Positions 45,650-55,019 are shown, counted from the first letter of the stretch. The stretch is DNA of 64,000 nucleotides from Amycolatopsis nivea (GCF_004522235.1 NZ_SDLT01000014.1:124001-188000); one strand, 5' to 3'. The notes: generated by a model not told the origin, from the sequence alone. Numbers and translations: made by a program.

Positions 45650-45667
45650 AGGAAGCAAGATTAAGCG

Positions 45668-45703
45668 GCGTGCTCGCGGGCGTCAAGCGGCCCGCGAGCA
45701 CGC
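45668..45703 (-). terminator. Hairpin terminator of the IclR/HutG/ABC operon
   Basis: A perfect 13-bp stem (45668-45680 with 45691-45703) and 10-base loop lie six bases past the ABC ATPase stop. No U tract of its own; the U-tract hairpin follows within 20 bp. Confidence 0.75.
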
Positions 45704-45708
45704 GTCGG

Positions 45709-46440
45709 TCAGAGCACCTTTTCCAGGAAGGCCTGGGCGCGCGGATTCGCGTTGCCCGCGGAGAAGAACTCGGCAGGCGGCAGGTCGGCGGCGATCTTCC
45801 CGCCGTCGACGAAGACCACGCGGTCGGCGACCTTGCGGGCGAACCCCATCTCGTGGGTGACCACGAGCATCGTCATGCCGTCCTTGGCGAGCTCGGACAT
45901 GATGTCGAGGACGTCCTGCACCACCTCGGGATCCAGCGCCGAGGTCGGTTCGTCGAAGAGCATCAGCTTCGGGTCCATCGCGGCCGCGCGGACGATCGCG
46001 ACGCGCTGTTTCTGCCCGCCGGACAACCGGTTCGGGTACGCGCCGGCGCGGTCGAGCATGCCGACGCGTTCCAGCAAGGCGCGCGCCTTCGCCTCGGCCT
46101 CCTCTTTGGACCGTTTGAGCACGTTCATCTGTGGCAGCACGACATTGCGCAGCACTGTCATGTTCGGGAACAGGTTGAAGTGCTGGAACACCATGCCCAT
46201 CCGGGACCGCAGCCGGTCAAGATCGACGCCGCGCCCGGTCAGTTCCTCGCCGTCGAACGAGACGCGGCCCGACGTCGGGGTCTCCAGGAGGTTGAGGCAG
46301 CGCAGGAAGGTGGACTTCCCGCCGCCGCTGGGCCCGATCACCGCGACGACCTGACCGGGTTCGATCGCGAAGTCGATCCCGTCGAGTACCTGGACGTCCC
46401 CGTAGGACTTGGCGAGGCCGTGAACTTCCAACAGTGCCAT
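45709..46440 (-). CDS. Polar amino acid ABC transporter ATPase
   Basis: A 243-residue ATPase of the HisP/GlnQ type: Walker A GPSGGGKST, Q-loop MVFQHFNLFPNM, signature LSGGQKQRVAIVRA, Walker B LMLFDEPTSALDPE and switch THEMGF. The ATG shares one base with the permease stop (TGATG). It powers the fused binding protein-permease next to it. Confidence 0.95.
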   Translation of the reverse strand: MALLEVHGLAKSYGDVQVLDGIDFAIEPGQVVAVIGPSGGGKSTFLRCLNLLETPTSGRVSFDGEELTGRGVDLDRLRSRMGMVFQHFNLFPNMTVLRNVVLPQMNVLKRSKEEAEAKARALLERVGMLDRAGAYPNRLSGGQKQRVAIVRAAAMDPKLMLFDEPTSALDPEVVQDVLDIMSELAKDGMTMLVVTHEMGFARKVADRVVFVDGGKIAADLPPAEFFSAGNANPRAQAFLEKVL

Positions 46441-47921
46441 CAGATGTACACCGCCATCTTCTTCTCGAGGGTGCGCGTGGTGCCGCTGATCAGGTTGGTG
46501 AGCAGGTAATACAGCAGGCCGATGAACAGGTACACGGTCAGCGCGTCGAAGGTGCGGGAGATGATGGTCTGCCCGACCAGGAACAGCTCGTGGATGGTCA
46601 CGAAGGAGACCAGCGCCGAGTTCTTCGTCAGCGACACGAATTCGTTGCCCAGCGGCGGAAGCATCCGCAGGAACGCCTGCGGGATGATCACGTGCCGCAT
46701 CGCCGACACCTGCGACATGCCGCACGACCGCGCCGCTTCCAGCTGTCCGCGGTCGATCGACTGCACGGCCCCGCGGAAGATCTCGGTCACGTACGAACCG
46801 CTGTAGAGCCCGAGCGAGATGATGCCCGCGGTCATCGGCGGGAGTTGCAGGCCGAGCTGCGGCAGTCCGAAGTAGATGAAGAACAGCTGCACCACGAACG
46901 GCGTCCCGCGGATCACCGACACGTAGACGTTGCCGATCCACCGGACCGGCGCGATCTTGCTGAGCTTGGCGAATCCGCCGAGCGCGCCGAGCAGCAGGCT
47001 CAGCGCCAGCGCGAGCAGGATGACCTGGAGGCTGACCAGCAGGCCCTGCCAGAGCTGTCCCGAGGAGTCGACGATGGTGGAGAAGTTGAACAGCGAGTGC
47101 CCGCCCGACTTCGCAGCGGTGCTCTCCGCGCCGAACCACTTTTCGGTGGACTGCTTGTAAGTGCCGTCGTCGCGCATCTGCTTGAGCGCGGTGTTGAACG
47201 CGGTCCGCAGTTCGGTGTCGGCCTTCTGGAAGGCGTAGCCGTAGTTCTCCTCGGTCAGCCGGTCGCCGACCTGCTTGAGGCCGCCCTGCTGCGCGATGAA
47301 GTACTTCCCGGCGGGAGCCCCGGTGACGACCGCGTCCGCCTGGCCCAGCTTCACCGACGAGAACATCTGCTCATTGGTCTGCGCCGTGATCAGCTGCGCG
47401 GCGGGCTGGTGCTGGGTGAGCCAGTCGACCGACTTCGTGCCCACCTGGACCGCGACCCGCTTGCCGGCGAGATCCTTGAGCGAGGTGACCGAGTTGTCCT
47501 TGTCGGACACGAAAACCGCGAGCCCGCCCGGATAATAGATGTCCGAGAAGTCGACGGCCTTCTCCCGCGCGGGGCTGATGTAGATCGCCGACGCGCCGAC
47601 GTCGATCTGGTTCGCCTGCAGCGCCGGGACGATGTTCCCGAACGGCATCTGGACGAAGTCGACCTTCTTGATGCCCGCGCGCTGCGCGAGCGCCCGGACG
47701 AGGTCGATGTCGAAGCCGAGCTGGCCGCCCTTGGCGTCGGTGAACTCGAACGGCGGGAACGTGGCGTCGGTGCCGACCCGGAGCGCGGTCTGCCCGGACC
47801 GCAGCGCGGCGAGCTTCCCGCCCTGCGGCTCGGCCGCGCTCGCCGCGCTCACGGGCAGGAACGCGAGCAGGCAGGCCAGCAGCACGGCGCCGAGCCGCGG
47901 CCAGATTCGCTGAGGGGGCAT
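46440..47921 (-). CDS. Fused amino acid binding protein and ABC permease
   Basis: A 493-residue fusion. A signal peptide (about 1-30) leads into a family 3 binding domain (LRVGTDATFPPFEFTDAKGG, LGFDIDLVRALAQRAG, DVGASAIYISPAREKAVDFS, LGQADAVVTGAPA; about 40-260). A membrane permease domain follows (about 275-490) with the EAA-type loop LEAARSCGMSQVSAMRHVII. Only some transporters carry both parts in one chain. Two bases separate it from hutG upstream, and it overlaps the ATPase. The context suggests histidine or N-formimidoyl-glutamate-type ligands. Confidence 0.93.
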   Translation of the reverse strand: MPPQRIWPRLGAVLLACLLAFLPVSAASAAEPQGGKLAALRSGQTALRVGTDATFPPFEFTDAKGGQLGFDIDLVRALAQRAGIKKVDFVQMPFGNIVPALQANQIDVGASAIYISPAREKAVDFSDIYYPGGLAVFVSDKDNSVTSLKDLAGKRVAVQVGTKSVDWLTQHQPAAQLITAQTNEQMFSSVKLGQADAVVTGAPAGKYFIAQQGGLKQVGDRLTEENYGYAFQKADTELRTAFNTALKQMRDDGTYKQSTEKWFGAESTAAKSGGHSLFNFSTIVDSSGQLWQGLLVSLQVILLALALSLLLGALGGFAKLSKIAPVRWIGNVYVSVIRGTPFVVQLFFIYFGLPQLGLQLPPMTAGIISLGLYSGSYVTEIFRGAVQSIDRGQLEAARSCGMSQVSAMRHVIIPQAFLRMLPPLGNEFVSLTKNSALVSFVTIHELFLVGQTIISRTFDALTVYLFIGLLYYLLTNLISGTTRTLEKKMAVYI

Positions 47922-47923
47922 GG

Positions 47924-48859
47924 TCAGTGTCCTTCCGGGACCGGACGGCTCGTCACGAGCGTGTGCGCGAGGCGGGCCGCGATCCGGGCTGTGCGGTGGT
48001 CGACGTCGTAGACGGGGTTCAGTTCGGTGAGGTCGGCGAGGGCGAGCTTCGGGTCGCTCGCGACCAGCCGGCACACCTCGAGGACGACCGCGGCGGGTAC
48101 GCCGAGGGTCGCGGGAGCGCTGACGCCCGGCGCCTGCGCGGCGGGGAGCACGTCGAGGTCGATCGACAGGTACAGCGCGTCGACGTCCGCGACGAAGGCC
48201 CGGACGAAGGCGAGAACTCTTTCCAGACGGCGTTCCTGGCAGTCGACGTCCAGGAGGTGGCGGACGTTCAGCCCGGCGGCCGTCTCGAACAACGCGGCGG
48301 TGTTGCCGGGTTCGCTGATTCCGACCACGGCGTAGGCGAATTCCGCGCCGCGTTCGGCTTCCGCGGCGGCGATCTGCCGGAACGGGGTGCCCGAGGACGC
48401 CCGGTCGGCTGTCCGCAGGTCGAAATGCGCGTCGAGGTTGAGGATGCCGAGGCGGCGGCCGTCCAGCAGGCCGCTGCGGGCGAGGCCCAGGTAGGAGCCG
48501 TACGCCGTTTCGTGGCCGCCGCCGAGCACCAGCGGGAGATTTCCGTCGCTGAGCTGCTTCGCGACCAGCTCGCCGAGGTTTTCCTGCCCCGCTTCCAGCT
48601 CGTCGGCTTCGACGACGACGTCGCCCGCGTCGCTGAGCACGAACTCCGGCCGGATCGCGAACGACGCCAGCGCCTGCCGGATCGCTTCCGGTCCGCCTCG
48701 CGCTCCCGGCCGTCCGCCGTTGCGCCGGACCCCGGCGTCGCTGGCGAACCCGATCAGCGAAACCCCGGGGCCGCTGGAGAATTCGTTGACGGCGTGGTGC
48801 CATCGGCGGTGTTCCGGACCGCTGCCGTCCTCGCGTCCGGTCCACTTCCTGGTGCTCAC
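47924..48859 (-). CDS. hutG: Formimidoylglutamase (ureohydrolase family)
   Basis: A 311-residue Mn-dependent ureohydrolase. Metal ligands are in LGGGHETAYGSYLGL, LNLDAHFDLR and SIDLDVLPAAQAPG. The opening TRKWTGREDGSGPEHRRWHH and LIGFASDAGVRRNGGRPGA fit HutG better than agmatinase or arginase. It converts N-formimidoylglutamate to glutamate and formamide in histidine breakdown. GTG 48859 overlaps the IclR stop (GTGA). No hutH, hutU or hutI gene is nearby. Confidence 0.85.
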   Translation of the reverse strand: MSTRKWTGREDGSGPEHRRWHHAVNEFSSGPGVSLIGFASDAGVRRNGGRPGARGGPEAIRQALASFAIRPEFVLSDAGDVVVEADELEAGQENLGELVAKQLSDGNLPLVLGGGHETAYGSYLGLARSGLLDGRRLGILNLDAHFDLRTADRASSGTPFRQIAAAEAERGAEFAYAVVGISEPGNTAALFETAAGLNVRHLLDVDCQERRLERVLAFVRAFVADVDALYLSIDLDVLPAAQAPGVSAPATLGVPAAVVLEVCRLVASDPKLALADLTELNPVYDVDHRTARIAARLAHTLVTSRPVPEGH

Positions 48860-49599
48860 ACGTGCTCCTGCAATCGGCTGATGTCCTGCGCGGCGGCGTG
48901 GGTGAGCGTGACGAGGGAATCGCGGCGCGGGCGCACGCGGAAATCCGGGGCCATCGTGCTCACCGCGCCGACGAGCTTGCGGTGCCGGTCCAGCACCGGC
49001 ACGCTCACGCCCCACACCCCCGGGTCGACCTGGCCGACGCTCTCCGCGAAGCCCTGGTCCCGGACCCGGCGCAGCTCGGTTTCGAGCTTCGCGACCTGCT
49101 CCCCGCTCAGCCCGTGCGCCTTCGCCGAATCCGCGACCCGGTCCTCCGGCAGGTGCGCCAGCAACGCCTGCGCGCTCGCCCCGAAGACGAGCGGCTTGCT
49201 CAGCCCCGGCGAGAAACTGCACCGGATGACGCGGGTCCCCTCGGCCGCTTCGACGCAGAGCACGTCGTTGTCGCGCGCGATGAGGAACGCGGCGAGCTCG
49301 TCGGTGTCCGCGGCGAGCTGCCGGAGCCGCCGCTTGACGCCGCCCTGGCCGAGCGCCTCGCGGCGGTAGTTCTCGGCCATCTGGACGGTGAGCGAGCCCG
49401 CGCAGTACCGGCCGCGGGTGCGCGACTGGTGCACGAGGCCCGTCTCGACGAACGTCGTCAGGTAGCGGTACACGGCACTGGACGGGATCCCGGTGCCGAC
49501 GGAGATCTCGTCCGCCGTGGCGCTCTCCCGCTCGGCGAACACCGCCAGGATCCGCGCCGCCCTGGTCCCGGCTCTCCGGTTGGCATCCGCGCTTGTCAT
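48856..49599 (-). CDS. IclR-family regulator of the HutG/transport operon
   Basis: A 247-residue regulator: winged helix-turn-helix (AARILAVFAERESATADEIS then GIPSSAVYRYLTTFVETGLV, about 15-60) and an IclR effector domain (RCSFSPGLSKPLVFGASAQALLAHLP, GVWGVSVPVLDRHRKLVGAVSTMAP). It is the first gene of its own operon, so autoregulation is likely. ATG 49599 is used; a GTG nine bases upstream is possible. Neither has a clear ribosome site, which may mean a short or absent leader. Confidence 0.88.
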   Translation of the reverse strand: MTSADANRRAGTRAARILAVFAERESATADEISVGTGIPSSAVYRYLTTFVETGLVHQSRTRGRYCAGSLTVQMAENYRREALGQGGVKRRLRQLAADTDELAAFLIARDNDVLCVEAAEGTRVIRCSFSPGLSKPLVFGASAQALLAHLPEDRVADSAKAHGLSGEQVAKLETELRRVRDQGFAESVGQVDPGVWGVSVPVLDRHRKLVGAVSTMAPDFRVRPRRDSLVTLTHAAAQDISRLQEHV

Positions 49600-49710
49600 G
49601 GCGGGCACGCTACGTCGCGGACGGGCGGGTTCCTAGCCGCTTTTCCCAGTTAATGGGAAGTTTATTCCCGGTGATTGGCTGTGTGCGGAGCGTCCGGAGC
49701 CCGCGGCTGC

Positions 49711-50256
49711 TCAGGGGGAGCGTTCTCCGCTGGGCGGGCACGTCGGATCCCGATAGCCCGGGCCGGTGATCCTGCTGCGGAGCTCCGTGTTGTCGCTGAC
49801 TTTCCGGGCCTCGGGGAACTGGACGCGGAGCTGCTCGGCGATGCCCTCGGTGTCGGTCTGGTCCTTCGGCACCACGGTCACCGAACCGGGCAGGGCATCG
49901 GCTGACGTCAACTCGAGCAGCTCCGGCTCGTTCGCGAACATCTTCCGGAACCTCACGTAGCCGTCCTGCTTGGTCTCGGTGTAGGACCGCAGGACCCGGG
50001 GATCGCCGCGCAGCGCCCGGGCGACCGCCGTCATCTCGGCATCGGTGCGGAGCATGACCGTCACGGTGTTGGCGCAGACGTCACGGTCGCCGATCGGGAT
50101 CGCGCCGTCCGGCAGCGCGTACCCGGCCACAGTGCGTCCGCTGAACAGCCACCAGCCCGAACCGCCCAGCATGGCTGTGACGGCCAGCACGACCGCCGCG
50201 GTCGCCAGCCGGTATCGGCGATCCGTGCGCGGTGCGGCGGAGTCCTGGTCGCTCAT
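49711..50256 (-). CDS. FtsX-extracellular-domain-like membrane-anchored protein
   Basis: A 181-residue protein with one N-terminal membrane helix (about 20-42) and an outer domain resembling the FtsX extracellular domain: VTVMLRTDAEMTAVARALRGDPRVLRSYTETKQDGYVRF and FPEARKVSDNTELR. It lacks the four-helix permease part, so it is not FtsX itself. It may bind a peptidoglycan hydrolase. The ATG has an AAGGAAA site. Confidence 0.8.
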   Translation of the reverse strand: MSDQDSAAPRTDRRYRLATAAVVLAVTAMLGGSGWWLFSGRTVAGYALPDGAIPIGDRDVCANTVTVMLRTDAEMTAVARALRGDPRVLRSYTETKQDGYVRFRKMFANEPELLELTSADALPGSVTVVPKDQTDTEGIAEQLRVQFPEARKVSDNTELRSRITGPGYRDPTCPPSGERSP

Positions 50257-50478
50257 CGTGTTTCCTTGTTCTGGACCAGCCGTGGTCGTCGAAGAAATCG
50301 ACAGTGCTCGGGTAAGCCGCACAAGCAGTGCACCGTTGCCGCCTGAAAGAACTCCCCGTCTCGTGCTCGGTGGTAGATCTTTCCGGTTTCGAGAATCGTT
50401 ACCGGCGCTGGACGTCATCAAAGACACATCACGGAAACTCCCGCGACACGGACGAATTGCATCCGGAATACTCCCCTG

Positions 50479-51888
50479 GTGTTCCTGACAGTCACCACCA
50501 CCCACCAGCCCGCGTCCGACCTGGGGTACCTGCTGCACAAGCACCCAGGCCGGGTGCAGTCGTTCGAGCTTTCCGCCGGGCAAGCGCACGTCTTCTACCC
50601 CGAGACGTCCGACGAGCGGTGCACCGCCGCGCTCATGCTCGAGGTCGACCCAGTGGCGCTGGTGCGCGGCAAGACCGGTGCCGGCGACGGGTTCACGCTC
50701 GGCCAGTACGTCAACGACCGTCCCTACGCGGCGTCGAGCCTGCTTTCCGTGGCGCTCAAGGAAGTTTTCCGCACCGCGCTCGCCGGGCGGTGCAAGTCGC
50801 ATCCGGAGCTGGCGGCCGCTGCGATCCCGCTCGACATCCGGGTGCCCGCCTGTCCGGGCGGCGCCGACCTGGTGCGGCGGATGTTCGAACCCCTCGGCTG
50901 GACGGTCGAGGCCGCCGTGCTTCCGCTGGATCCGCAGTTCCCGCAGTGGGGCGATTCACGCTATGTCGACCTGCGGCTCACCGGCGAGTTCCGGCTGTCC
51001 GACGCGCTCAACCACGTCTACGTGCTGCTTCCGGTCCTCGACAACGCGAAGCATTACTGGGTCAGCGAAGAGGAGATCGACAAGCTGCTGCGCGCCGGCG
51101 GCGACTGGCTCGCCGGGCATCCCGAGAAGGAGCTGATCACCCGCCGCTACCTCGCGCATCGCCGGGCATTGACGACCGCTGCGTTGACGCGACTGGCCGA
51201 AGTGGACGATTCCGAGCCCGAGGAAATCGACAACGCGCTCGCTGCGCCCGCGGTCCTCGAAGCGCCGGATCGTCCGGTGCCGTTGGCCGAGCAGCGGCGC
51301 GGCACGATCATGGCCGTCCTCCGGTCGCTGCAAGCGCGTTCGGTCGGCGACTTCGGCTGCGGCGAGGGCGCGCTGGTGCGCGACCTGCTGGCCGAGAAGT
51401 CGGTGGAGCGGATCGTGGCCACGGACGTCTCGGCTCGCGCGCTGCAGGTCGCGGCGCGGAAGCTGCGGCTGGAGCGCAGGTCCGAAATGGAGCGTTCGAG
51501 GCTGGAAATGCTGCAGTCCTCGCTCACCTACCGCGACGACCGGCTCGCCGGGCTCGACGCGGCGGTGCTGATGGAGGTCGTCGAGCACGTCGACCCGCCG
51601 CGGCTCGAAGCGCTGGAGCGCACGGTGTTCGAGTTCGCCGCGCCGCGTGCGGTCACCGTGACCACGCCCAACCGCGAGTACAACGTGCGTTTCGAGTCGC
51701 TGCCCGCGGGCAAGCTGCGTCACCGCGACCACCGTTTCGAGTGGACGCGCGCCGAGTTCCGCGCGTGGGCGGAGCGGGTCGCGAGCAGTCACGGCTACGG
51801 CGTGCGGATGCTGCCGGTCGGTTCCGACGACCCCGAGGTCGGTCCGGCGACGCAGCTGGCCCTGTTCACGAAAGGAGACGCGGCATGA
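50479..51888 (+). CDS. hen1: Hen1, RNA 3'-terminal ribose 2'-O-methyltransferase
   Basis: A 469-residue two-part protein. The N-terminal half (about 1-240) is the bacterial Hen1 N domain (HQPASDLGYLLHKHPGRVQS, AHVFYPETSDERCTAALMLE, GFTLGQYVNDRPYAASSLLS). The C-terminal half is a SAM methyltransferase (VGDFGCGEGALVRDLL) with the metal site motif VLMEVVEHVDPPRLEALE. It methylates the 2'-OH at a broken RNA end before sealing. Start GTG 50479. Stop overlaps the pnkp start by four bases. Confidence 0.94.
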   Translation: MFLTVTTTHQPASDLGYLLHKHPGRVQSFELSAGQAHVFYPETSDERCTAALMLEVDPVALVRGKTGAGDGFTLGQYVNDRPYAASSLLSVALKEVFRTALAGRCKSHPELAAAAIPLDIRVPACPGGADLVRRMFEPLGWTVEAAVLPLDPQFPQWGDSRYVDLRLTGEFRLSDALNHVYVLLPVLDNAKHYWVSEEEIDKLLRAGGDWLAGHPEKELITRRYLAHRRALTTAALTRLAEVDDSEPEEIDNALAAPAVLEAPDRPVPLAEQRRGTIMAVLRSLQARSVGDFGCGEGALVRDLLAEKSVERIVATDVSARALQVAARKLRLERRSEMERSRLEMLQSSLTYRDDRLAGLDAAVLMEVVEHVDPPRLEALERTVFEFAAPRAVTVTTPNREYNVRFESLPAGKLRHRDHRFEWTRAEFRAWAERVASSHGYGVRMLPVGSDDPEVGPATQLALFTKGDAA

Positions 51889-54440
51889 GCACCCTTGAGA
51901 TCCCCGATCTGTGCCTCGTCGTGCTCGTCGGCGCGAGCGGGTCCGGCAAATCGACGTTCGGCCGCGCGCATTTCAAGCCGACCGAGGTGATCTCGTCGGA
52001 CTTCTGCCGCGGGCTGGTGTCCGACGACGAGAACGACCAGTCGGCGACCAACGACGCGTTCGACGTCCTGCACTACATCGTCGGCAAGCGGCTCGCCGCC
52101 GGACGGCTGACCGTGATCGACGCCACCAACGTGCAGCCCGAGTCTCGCAAATCGCTGGTCGCGCTGGCGAAGGAACACGACGTCCTGCCGGTGGCGATCG
52201 TTTTGGACCCGCCGGAATCACTGTGCGTCGCGCGCAACGCCGAGCGCCCGGACCGGACCTTCGGCGCGCACGTGGTCCGGCGGCAGCGAGATCAGCTGCG
52301 CCGCGGGTTGCGGAGTCTGCAGAAGGAAGGCTTCCGGACAGTGCACGTCTTGCGTACGCCGGAGGAGACCGCAGAGGCGACGATCACGCGCGTCCCGCTG
52401 TACAACGACTTGCGGCACGAGACCGGACCGTTCGACATCGTCGGCGACATCCACGGCTGCCGCGTAGAGCTTGAAGCGCTGCTCGGCGAACTCGGCTATG
52501 CCGTCGAGCGCGACGACGAGGGCCGTGCGATCGGGGCGCGGCATCCGGAGCGACGGGCGGTGTTCGTCGGCGATCTCGTCGACCGCGGCCCGGACACACC
52601 GGGCGTGCTGCGGCTCGTCATGGGCATGGTCCGCGCGGGAAATGCCTTCTGTGTCACCGGAAACCACGAGCACAAGCTGCTGCGTGCGCTGCGCGGCCGG
52701 AACGTGCAGGTCACCCACGGGCTCGCGGAGTCGATCGAGCAGCTCGCGGCGGAGACGGCCGAATTCCGGGCCGAAGCACAGGAATTCATGGACGGCCTGA
52801 TCAGCCACTACGTCCTGGACGACGGCAAGCTGGTCGTCGCGCACGCGGGGATCACCGAACGCTTCCAGGGCCGCGCGTCCGGGCGGGTGCGGAGCTTCTG
52901 CATGTACGGGCAGAGCACCGGCGAGACCGACGAATTCGGCCTGCCCGTGCGTTATCCGTGGGCGAACGAGTACCGCGGCCGCGCGATGGTCGTCTACGGC
53001 CACACCCCGGTGCCCTCCGCGGAATGGGTGAACAACACCCTGTGCCTGGACACCGGTTGCGTGTTCGGCGGGACGCTCACGGCCTTGCGGTACCCGGAAA
53101 AGGAGATCGTCTCCGTCCCGGCGGCCGAGGTCTATTACGAGCCCGCCAAGCCGTTCCCCGCCAACCCGGCCGCCGCGGAGCCGGTCGCACGGCGCGACCC
53201 GGGCGTTCTCGACGTCACCGACGTCCTGGGCCGCCGCGTGATCGAGACTGCCTACCAGAAGCGGATCGGCGTCCGCGAGGAGAACGCCGCGGCGGCTTTG
53301 GAGGTGATGTCGCGGTTCGCGATCGACCCGCGCTGGCTGGTCTACCTGCCGCCGACGATGTCGCCGGTCGCCACCGCGACGGCCGACGGGCTGCTGGAAC
53401 ACCCTTCGCAGGCGTTCGACTATTTCCGCGCGGAGGGCGTGGATTCGGTGGTGTGCGAGGAAAAGCACATGGGTTCGCGCGCCGTCGCCCTCGTGTGCCG
53501 CTCGCTCGACGCGGCCCGGGCCCGCTTCGGCGCACCCGGCGACGCCCTCGGCGCGGTGTGGACGCGGACCGGACGGCATTTCTTCCCCGAAACGCTGACG
53601 GCCCAAGCGGTCGACCGCATCCGCGCGGCTGCGGACAAGGCCGGTCTGTTCGACGAACTCGGCTCGGACTGGCTGCTGCTCGACGGCGAACTGCTGCCGT
53701 GGAGCGTGAAGGCCGAGCAATTGCTGCGCGACCAGTACGCGGCGGTCGGCGCTGCTGCCCGCTCGGCGCTCCCGGCTGCCGTGAGTGCACTGGCCGCCGC
53801 CGACGCGTCCGGCCTCGACGTGTCCGGGTTGCTGGAGCGCACGCGTTCCCGCGCCACCAACGCGGACGCGTTCGCCGAGTCGTACCGACGCTATTGCTGG
53901 CCGACCGACGGCCTCGACGGCGTGCGTTTCGCGCCCTTCCAGGTGCTGGCGTCGGCGGGCCAGGCCCACCACAAGCGGCCGCACGATTGGCACCTCGCAC
54001 TGGCCGACCGGCTCGTCGAGAGCAGCGGCGGTTTCCTGGCTCCGACGGGACGTTTGCCGGTGAACACCACCGACCCCGCCTCAGTCGCGGCGGCCGTCGA
54101 CTGGTGGACCGAACTCACCGCGAACGGCGGCGAGGGCATGGTGGTCAAACCGGCCGCCAACCTGGTCCGCGGCTCGCGCGGGCTGGTGCAGCCGGGGCTG
54201 AAGGTCCGTGGACGGGAGTACCTGCGGATCATCTACGGCCCCGACTACACCGAGGAACGGCACCTGACCCGGCTGCGGCAACGAGGCCTCGGCCACAAGC
54301 GATCGCTGGCGCTGCGGGAGTACGGGCTCGGCCTCGAAGCCTTGGACCGCCTCGCCCGCGACGAGCCGATGTGGCGCGTGCACGAATGCGTTTTCGCCGT
54401 GCTGGCCTTGGAATCGGAGCCGGTCGACCCTCGCTTGTAG
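51885..54440 (+). CDS. pnkp: Pnkp, polynucleotide kinase-phosphatase-ligase
   Basis: An 851-residue three-domain RNA end-healing and sealing enzyme. Kinase: GASGSGKST (about 17-25). Metallophosphoesterase: VGDIHG (about 187), VGDLVDRG, TGNHEHK, HAGI. Ligase/adenylyltransferase: EEKHMG with Lys about 527, then a C-terminal region with YGPDYTEERHLTRLRQRGLG. The partner Hen1 is coded just ahead in a coupled operon, so damage such as ribotoxin-cut tRNA is repaired with a protecting methyl mark. All catalytic motifs look intact. Confidence 0.95.
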   Translation: MSTLEIPDLCLVVLVGASGSGKSTFGRAHFKPTEVISSDFCRGLVSDDENDQSATNDAFDVLHYIVGKRLAAGRLTVIDATNVQPESRKSLVALAKEHDVLPVAIVLDPPESLCVARNAERPDRTFGAHVVRRQRDQLRRGLRSLQKEGFRTVHVLRTPEETAEATITRVPLYNDLRHETGPFDIVGDIHGCRVELEALLGELGYAVERDDEGRAIGARHPERRAVFVGDLVDRGPDTPGVLRLVMGMVRAGNAFCVTGNHEHKLLRALRGRNVQVTHGLAESIEQLAAETAEFRAEAQEFMDGLISHYVLDDGKLVVAHAGITERFQGRASGRVRSFCMYGQSTGETDEFGLPVRYPWANEYRGRAMVVYGHTPVPSAEWVNNTLCLDTGCVFGGTLTALRYPEKEIVSVPAAEVYYEPAKPFPANPAAAEPVARRDPGVLDVTDVLGRRVIETAYQKRIGVREENAAAALEVMSRFAIDPRWLVYLPPTMSPVATATADGLLEHPSQAFDYFRAEGVDSVVCEEKHMGSRAVALVCRSLDAARARFGAPGDALGAVWTRTGRHFFPETLTAQAVDRIRAAADKAGLFDELGSDWLLLDGELLPWSVKAEQLLRDQYAAVGAAARSALPAAVSALAAADASGLDVSGLLERTRSRATNADAFAESYRRYCWPTDGLDGVRFAPFQVLASAGQAHHKRPHDWHLALADRLVESSGGFLAPTGRLPVNTTDPASVAAAVDWWTELTANGGEGMVVKPAANLVRGSRGLVQPGLKVRGREYLRIIYGPDYTEERHLTRLRQRGLGHKRSLALREYGLGLEALDRLARDEPMWRVHECVFAVLALESEPVDPRL

Positions 54441-54460
54441 ACAGTCAAGCCGCACGCAGA

Positions 54461-54501
54461 GAACGGTGCGCTTCCGCAGTACTCGCGGAAGCGCACCGTT
54501 C
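54461..54501. terminator. Bidirectional hairpin terminator between pnkp and the membrane gene
   Basis: A perfect 17-bp stem (54461-54477 with 54485-54501) and 7-base loop, between convergent stops at 54440 and 54508. Confidence 0.85.
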
Positions 54502-54507
54502 AAACCC

Positions 54508-54981
54508 TTAGGCCGTATACGGCGACCGCTGCTCCAGCGACGGGCTCACGTCCGGATGCCGGCCCTCCTGACCCGGCACCGGCGTCACCGTCGGAGCCTG
54601 CAGATCCGTCTCCGACCGCCGCGCGATCCGCTCGTCGCGATGGGCGATCGCGTCCGCCACGTCCTGCTCCCCGCGAATCCGCGCCAGCGCACCCAGCGTC
54701 GCCGCGTGCGCCAACGCCAGGATCAGCAGCAGCACGCCCACCCGGCCGACCACGCCCGGCAAGTCGCTGCCGCCGAGGTCGACGAGCGACACCAGGGCCA
54801 GGACGCCCAAGGTCACGAGGTGGAACAACACGGTCACCAGCCGGGTCATCGACGCGCCGGCTCCGGGGTCCCCGTAGGCGTTCGCGAGGTAACGGCGGCC
54901 GCTGCGGTAGATGATCTGGCCGTCCACCAGGACCAGCGCGATCCCGATCGCGAGGAACGAGAGGTATGCGTTGGTGCTCAT
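54508..54981 (-). CDS. Small membrane protein of unknown function
   Basis: A 157-residue protein with three to four membrane segments (about 5-22, 48-68, 78-100) and a polar, basic then Pro-rich C-terminal tail. No family is recognised. A good AAGGAG-type site (in GGAAAGGAG) precedes the ATG at 54981. A stress-type promoter lies about 40 bp upstream. Confidence 0.75.
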   Translation of the reverse strand: MSTNAYLSFLAIGIALVLVDGQIIYRSGRRYLANAYGDPGAGASMTRLVTVLFHLVTLGVLALVSLVDLGGSDLPGVVGRVGVLLLILALAHAATLGALARIRGEQDVADAIAHRDERIARRSETDLQAPTVTPVPGQEGRHPDVSPSLEQRSPYTA

Positions 54982-55019
54982 GCCGGGTACTCCTTTCCCT
55001 GCGTGCTCCGATCCCCCGG

